Assembly: GCA_049692255.1 (NCBI GenBank)
Contig: JBAVOR010000008.1
Coordinates: forward strand, 1 to 54,569
Source of the DNA: JBAVOR01 sp049692255
GTDB taxonomy: Bacteria > Babelota > Babeliae > Babelales > JACPOV01
DNA: 54,569 nt
Reading direction: 5' to 3'
Shown piece after piece: positions 50,231 through 54,569 of this stretch. Made by a program: the position numbers and the translations under genes. The notes beneath the pieces are model-generated. The model did not search any database, was not told the origin of the DNA, and was given only the letters and a program-made list of their open reading frames with translations. Positions within the stretch are counted from its first letter, which is position 1; every line of letters starts with the position of its first letter.

Positions 50231-52195
50231 TTACTCAGGTGTATGCAGATTTTGTATGCTTTCTGGCAACGAAGAAAATAGCTCTTTTATTGCCGGATTA
50301 TGAGCAAACTTGATACGATTAGCGGGATTATTTTTGTTGTGCAGTAACAAGGCAATCGTAAGCGCTTGGGGTAATGACCATTGATTGCAATTGAGCATCG
50401 TTACTATTTCTGGATGCGTGCCATTGTGGCATTGTAAATTACCAATTATCGCCTTAGAGCCGTCCGGGCTTGTGGCTAATGTGGCTATACGAAGTTGCTT
50501 AAGATGCGCAAATGGCTTGTTAATCGGCATGCCGGTGTGCATGTCTAAAGTCACCGTACAATTACTATCGATGATTCCATTTTCCATAGTTAGATGGAAC
50601 TCATGCGAACAGTTTGGATCGTTGGGAAAATTGCTATCAGTAGGTGCCATTTCTCTGAATTTAAACAGTTGCACCGTATCGTGCACAGAGTCGACAAATG
50701 GCTGAAATGATCCATTGAGAGAAGTTCCCGCCACTTTGTATTGCCAAATCTTTTTTGGTGCACCATTGATATCGTAACAGTGCAACAGATCAGGTTCCTG
50801 CTTTGCAAATAAATAATTTCCATTGGGCGAAATATCCCAAGGATGAAATGGGCTAGATGTTTGTATTGTATGCAAGAGGCTGTTGGTAGCTATATCCCAT
50901 ATTTGTAAATCAGCTTTAGTTGTAACAAATAGATGGTTTTTGTGAGGATGCAAGAGATATCTTAAGATGTTTCTGTGAGTAGCAAGAGGAACAGTTTGAG
51001 CTGTTTGCATGTTGTATACGCAGATTTTATTTTTTGCATGATCCCCATACACTAATGTGCTTTCATCGTGGGTAAATGAGACATTAGGAGTTGTAAGTGG
51101 GTCTACCGATAGTTGGTGGACTAATTTTCCTGTCTTTGTATTGTATATATGTATTGTTCTGCATACAGCGAGTTGAGCGGTATTTACCACCATAGCATAC
51201 GTGTTGCAAGAACTAAAGCAGTTGCTCTTGTTTGAAGCTGCAGGGAAAATGGAGGCTACTAAGCACACATGTGCAAAATTACTATTCTCTAATGGTATTG
51301 TACTGTTTTTTACGCAATCAAGTATCATGCATTGTTCTTTTGTTCTTAAAAGAACGAGCGAGCCATCTTTGCTCATGCCGGATGGCATGATAGGGGAGGC
51401 GCCATCTATGTCTGTTGTTTTATTCTTATGCTTAATTTTGCAGCCATTATCGGTAGTAAAAATAATGGTGTTATTGCTGGCTATCCAATAATCTCCTATA
51501 GAAGAAATCGTTTTTGTTGGTATATCAAATTGTTTATAGTTATTACGGCTATTGGAAAAGATGAATGTGTTATTATTAATGAAATCACAACCATTCATAT
51601 CAAAATCGTCCATAATAAGATCATCTATGGTATGATTGCCAACATCTTCCGGGTCACCATACTGTTTTTGTATGCTGTTTAATGCTACACGCACTCGTTC
51701 TGCATTGTTAATAGCATATGGGTTGTAACTCATGGTTTCTGATGATTTGTATGTGGCAACGAACTTTTTCAAATGATCAGAAGTTTTTAAATAGTGTGTA
51801 TATTCGTGTAATGCGCATGTGGCAAGTAATGGTATTTCGTATTGTTCTCCAATGTTGAAAAGCTCTGCGGTAACGGATTTACTGTATTTTTTTATTTTTT
51901 TTTGCAGCGTATATTCGTCCTCATTTTCTAATGCATTATATAAGCTTTTTAGCTTTTTGTTTGTTTCTGGAGTGATGGAAAATTCTATAATCGGTTTTTG
52001 TTCATCATTACTTATATCTTCAAGGATGTTGGTCAGCACAGGAGATAATTTTATAAATCGTGGGGAAATTTCTTCCGCTATGTCGTTGCTGTTCCAACGA
52101 AATAGCCGTTTAGTAGGCGTCGATTGTTGGTCGAATTCTTGTGCATCGGTGATGAATGATACAGTACAATAAAGAATAATACAGAATATGTGCAT
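50231..52195 (-). CDS. Exported Skp1/BTB-like plus beta-propeller protein, second of a tandem pair
   Basis: 654 residues; signal peptide 1-18. Residues about 45-155 resemble a Skp1/BTB (POZ) fold: FIKLSPVLTNILED, PIIEFSITPETNKKL, then LFNIGEQYEIPLLATCALHEY, comparable with the A-x-YLDI-x-x-L-x-x-C helix of Skp1. From about 200 on, propeller-like blades occur, for example VSFTHDESTLVYGD, DIATNSLLHTIQ and DISPNGNYLFAK. The C-terminal module (NQWSLPQALTIALLLHNKN, SLPESIQNLH) is shared nearly word for word with the upstream paralog. A eukaryote-like adaptor layout suggests host targeting; inferred. Confidence 0.6.
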   Translation of the reverse strand: MHIFCIILYCTVSFITDAQEFDQQSTPTKRLFRWNSNDIAEEISPRFIKLSPVLTNILEDISNDEQKPIIEFSITPETNKKLKSLYNALENEDEYTLQKKIKKYSKSVTAELFNIGEQYEIPLLATCALHEYTHYLKTSDHLKKFVATYKSSETMSYNPYAINNAERVRVALNSIQKQYGDPEDVGNHTIDDLIMDDFDMNGCDFINNNTFIFSNSRNNYKQFDIPTKTISSIGDYWIASNNTIIFTTDNGCKIKHKNKTTDIDGASPIMPSGMSKDGSLVLLRTKEQCMILDCVKNSTIPLENSNFAHVCLVASIFPAASNKSNCFSSCNTYAMVVNTAQLAVCRTIHIYNTKTGKLVHQLSVDPLTTPNVSFTHDESTLVYGDHAKNKICVYNMQTAQTVPLATHRNILRYLLHPHKNHLFVTTKADLQIWDIATNSLLHTIQTSSPFHPWDISPNGNYLFAKQEPDLLHCYDINGAPKKIWQYKVAGTSLNGSFQPFVDSVHDTVQLFKFREMAPTDSNFPNDPNCSHEFHLTMENGIIDSNCTVTLDMHTGMPINKPFAHLKQLRIATLATSPDGSKAIIGNLQCHNGTHPEIVTMLNCNQWSLPQALTIALLLHNKNNPANRIKFAHNPAIKELFSSLPESIQNLHTPE

Positions 52196-52214
52196 AAATC
52201 TCTTTCGTTATATT

Positions 52215-54212
52215 TTAGCAGGTGGTTACATTGGCAATTCGTGGTGCAATGCTAATAGCGTGCCACCAGGGTACTGTTTTTTGTGGTGGTAGTTGGTCGC
52301 TATGCAATTTTTGAATACTTTCTGGCAGCGAATAAAAGAGCTCTTTTATTGCTTGATTTTGCGTAAACTTGATCCGTTTATCTGGATTATTTTTGTTGTG
52401 CAGTAACAAGGCGATGGTAAGCGCTTGTGGTAAAGACCATTGGTTGCAGCTAAGGCCATACAGATTTCGTTCATCATCAACAATTGCTAACGATGTATAG
52501 GCAAGATTTGAATTACAGCAACAAATAGGCAAGGTGCCAAGATGAGCAAAAGGGGCGTTAATGAGTTCGCCGGTTTGAAGGTCAATGCGTAATGAATATT
52601 CAGGAGAAATAATGGTTATTGGTAGTGGCGAAGCAATGAGTGCGAGTGCTTTTTGAGCAACCGTTTGAGAAATAGAAACTGTATTAATCTGTTGATACAG
52701 CTGCAGTGTATTGTGTTGCGCATATTGCATAAGAGGATATAACGGCCACCCATGCTCATTTCGTTGTACAGGAAATGTTCTTGCCCATAGGAGTTGAGAG
52801 TTAGTAGTGTTAGCATCAAAGCAAGCGATACCGTTGTTTATGGTTTCTGTATAATGCATGAGAAGATAATTGCTATCAGGAGAAAGTTCCCAATATACAA
52901 TATCATCCTCTTTTTCGGTTGCATACGTACTCACTGATTGCCCGGTGGTGATATTATAAGCAGTGACATGTTTATTAGATGTTCGTATAAATAAGCGTTG
53001 ATTATCGGGGTGTATAACAGTGAGCATTCTTAGGTGTAAATTTGGTATTGTTTTGTCTGGTTTAATAACAGAGTTGCTGTCTTTTTTGATTTCATAGAAC
53101 GAAAATGCGTCTTCATTGATGATGATCAAATTTTTTTCATCGCGCGTAAATACGAATGGATTACGGTTCTCATTAGATAACGTTTTGAGCAGCACGCCTG
53201 TCTTCGTATCATGCAGATATATATTATTAATAGTATCTTGTAGAGCAACAAAGCTGCTGCCCCCGCTTATTGTGGTATATTCAATTTCATTACGTCCACC
53301 CTTTGAATCAAAGTTAATTTCTGTTGCTATTCGATTTGCACAATTAAGCAAGAGTGGCTTTTCTGTTTCGTATGTGTGTAAAAAAGCAATTGAACCATCA
53401 GGGCTGAATAGTACATCTTTTAATGTTTGATCGGTTGCATATACCTTTTTGTTTTTATAATACACAGTAAAGCCATTTGAAGAAGTATTAATGGCAGTAT
53501 CATTACAATGCCATTCGTATGGACTATGTGTATTATTGATGGTGCGAGTGCTAAAGTCGTAACTTTTAGCGCAGTAATTTTGGTCAATAAATAGTATGGC
53601 ATTATTATCTGTACAAATAGGATGGTAACCCTCTTTTATATGAGCTGCTGTTGTTATTGCATCCCCATATTGGCCGAGATAAGAGTTAAAAGCGACCCGT
53701 ACTGTTTCTAGCGGTTGTATGTTATGTGGATTGTAGATCGCATGAGAGCCTTTTACTGATTGGAACGTATCTACAAATTGTCGTAATTGCTCAGGTGTTT
53801 TCAAAAGCCGAACATATTTTTCTAAGGCGCACTGTGCAAGTAATGGAATTTCGTAATATTCTCCAACGTAAAACAGTTGTGTGCACGTTAAAGGTGAGTA
53901 ACGTTCCATTTTCTTTCTGAGCGAATATACATTGCTGCTTTCTAAATCTTCAAAAAGCAATTTTAATTCTTTATTTGCTTTTTGAGTAATTGGGAACTCT
54001 ATTACTGGTTGTTTTTCTTTTGTATCTGCAAGCATGCTGGTTAGTACTGGTGAGAGCTTTACCAAGCGGTCAGAAATTTTATCTCTCTTGCTGCTGCTAG
54101 GAGAAGCTCTGAACAGTTGCTTCTGTTGTGGCGCTGATTGTTGTTGGGGCTCTTGTGCCGTAAGACTCGCTACAATAAACAAGCAATAATACAATGGATA
54201 AGGCAACTTCAT
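52215..54212 (-). CDS. Exported Skp1/BTB-like plus beta-propeller protein, first of a tandem pair
   Basis: 665 residues; signal peptide 1-19. Same layout as its paralog 19 bases downstream: Skp1/BTB-like part (about 45-160: LVKLSPVLTSMLAD, PVIEFPITQKANKELK, LFYVGEYYEIPLLAQCALEKY), propeller part with VLFSPDGSIAFLHT, TKTGVLLKTLSNENRN, FVFTRDEKNLIIIN and ELSPDSNYLLMHY, and the NQWSLPQALTIALLLHNKN module with SLPESIQKLHS. Conservation is highest in the BTB-like and final modules and low in the propeller, as expected when the propeller faces changing partners. The two are probably one operon. Host function is inferred. Confidence 0.6.
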   Translation of the reverse strand: MKLPYPLYYCLFIVASLTAQEPQQQSAPQQKQLFRASPSSSKRDKISDRLVKLSPVLTSMLADTKEKQPVIEFPITQKANKELKLLFEDLESSNVYSLRKKMERYSPLTCTQLFYVGEYYEIPLLAQCALEKYVRLLKTPEQLRQFVDTFQSVKGSHAIYNPHNIQPLETVRVAFNSYLGQYGDAITTAAHIKEGYHPICTDNNAILFIDQNYCAKSYDFSTRTINNTHSPYEWHCNDTAINTSSNGFTVYYKNKKVYATDQTLKDVLFSPDGSIAFLHTYETEKPLLLNCANRIATEINFDSKGGRNEIEYTTISGGSSFVALQDTINNIYLHDTKTGVLLKTLSNENRNPFVFTRDEKNLIIINEDAFSFYEIKKDSNSVIKPDKTIPNLHLRMLTVIHPDNQRLFIRTSNKHVTAYNITTGQSVSTYATEKEDDIVYWELSPDSNYLLMHYTETINNGIACFDANTTNSQLLWARTFPVQRNEHGWPLYPLMQYAQHNTLQLYQQINTVSISQTVAQKALALIASPLPITIISPEYSLRIDLQTGELINAPFAHLGTLPICCCNSNLAYTSLAIVDDERNLYGLSCNQWSLPQALTIALLLHNKNNPDKRIKFTQNQAIKELFYSLPESIQKLHSDQLPPQKTVPWWHAISIAPRIANVTTC

Positions 54213-54412
54213 ACAACCCTAAAATAATTTTTGCATTGCAGTAACTCTATAGATATCGCGCGAATTAGTATAGCGCTACCGTACAGGGAATGCTATGATA
54301 CTGCGTTAAATAACAAAATTGATAAATCAGCGTTGATATGTGAGGCTGCACGTGTGTTGTATGAGAGAAATAAATAAGAAGTAGGGGAGAATATCCCCCT
54401 ACTAGTATGTTT
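54213..54412. other. Intergenic region with a minus-strand terminator
   Basis: No gene is seen. GTAGGGG (54381-54387) with CCCCTAC (54396-54402) forms a hairpin; read on the minus strand it is followed by a T-rich stretch and would end the gene entering from the right. The part near 54213 should hold the promoter of the pair at 54212. Confidence 0.5.
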
Positions 54413-54569
54413 TTATACTAAGCGATGTTTAGTATCAGGTATCAATGAAACTGAGCGATAAGGATCTTGCTTAAAGATATTGGTATAGCAGCTTGCTTCA
54501 AACAAGACGCTTTTATTAATATCGTTCGGATATTTTGTTTCTAACTTGGTCATGATTTCTGGTAAAAAC
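54413..54569 (-). CDS. C-terminal end of a protein of unknown function
   Basis: Minus-strand frame open from the window edge to a TAA at 54413-54415; 51 residues are visible, including MTKLETKYPNDINKSVLFEA and the ending SLIPDTKHRLV. A terminator-like hairpin follows. Too little is present to name it; the start is outside the window. The call as a real gene rests on the frame and the terminator. Confidence 0.45.
   Translation of the reverse strand, partial: FLPEIMTKLETKYPNDINKSVLFEASCYTNIFKQDPYRSVSLIPDTKHRLV

Noticed and set aside
1..54569. CRISPR arrays, insertion sequences, prophage genes
   Set aside because: No regularly spaced repeats, transposase or phage structural genes were seen; the Xer recombinase looks like the housekeeping enzyme.

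Overview
The window looks like a piece of chromosome from a host-dependent, diderm (Gram-negative type) bacterium. The best fit is Candidatus Dependentiae (TM6, Babeliae); this is inferred from gene content, not from a database search. The clues are two adjacent ATP/ADP-translocase (NTT) genes of the kind used by intracellular bacteria to import host nucleotides, a Tol system and PBP2 that imply an envelope with outer membrane, many small unrecognised proteins with signal peptides in tandem paralogous sets, a tiny lysine-rich histone H1-like protein, and several secreted proteins with eukaryotic-type domains. The sequence is moderately AT-rich, densely coded and without insertion sequences or CRISPR. 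Strand use is mixed.

Layout. 1-3300: a minus-strand operon of three related exported proteins (the last cut by the window edge), then two plus-strand exported paralogs behind a good promoter. 3485-8206: an MgtA-like P-type ATPase and, divergently, an exported cPLA2-like phospholipase. 8299-13190: RecJ, an exported protein, Lon. 13562-16446: two nucleotide transporters. 16461-17601: rpsB with its own promoter and a strongly folded leader, then tRNA-Ser(GGA). 17602-19368: palindromic repeats and two exported proteins. 19518-23006: SRP RNA, dnaX, der, hpf. 23009-25945: three overlapping genes for envelope/exported proteins. 26016-29779: CCA-adding enzyme, a Josephin-like cysteine-protease candidate, two paralogous small membrane proteins. 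29983-33447: tolQ-tolR-tolA-tolB without pal. 33531-35010: two exported/membrane proteins. 35144-38401: an FtsH with two AAA+ modules, rpmB, rpsT. 38550-40053: three related exported proteins. 40056-45454 (minus): a membrane sensor with a degenerate sigma-54-activator domain, XerC/D recombinase, PBP2. 45531-46727: a 26-residue peptide, endonuclease III, histone-like protein. 46909-50164: ThrS (no TGS domain) and PIN-PhoH ATPase. 50231-54212: two tandem exported proteins combining a Skp1/BTB-like region with a beta-propeller. The right end holds the tail of one more minus-strand gene.

How it fits together. The housekeeping genes cover replication and repair (dnaX, recJ, nth, xer), translation (rpsB, rpmB, rpsT, thrS, cca, tRNA-Ser, der, hpf), proteolysis (lon, ftsH) and envelope work (SRP RNA, tolQRAB, pbp2). 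The accessory genes point to life inside a eukaryote: NTT transporters to take nucleotides, and an exported phospholipase, a possible deubiquitinase-like protease and Skp1/BTB-propeller proteins as candidate host-directed factors. The most unusual items are the double-AAA FtsH, the secreted eukaryotic-like proteins, the membrane-bound degenerate sigma-54-activator homologue next to a divergent small hydrophobic peptide gene, and the structured rpsB leader.
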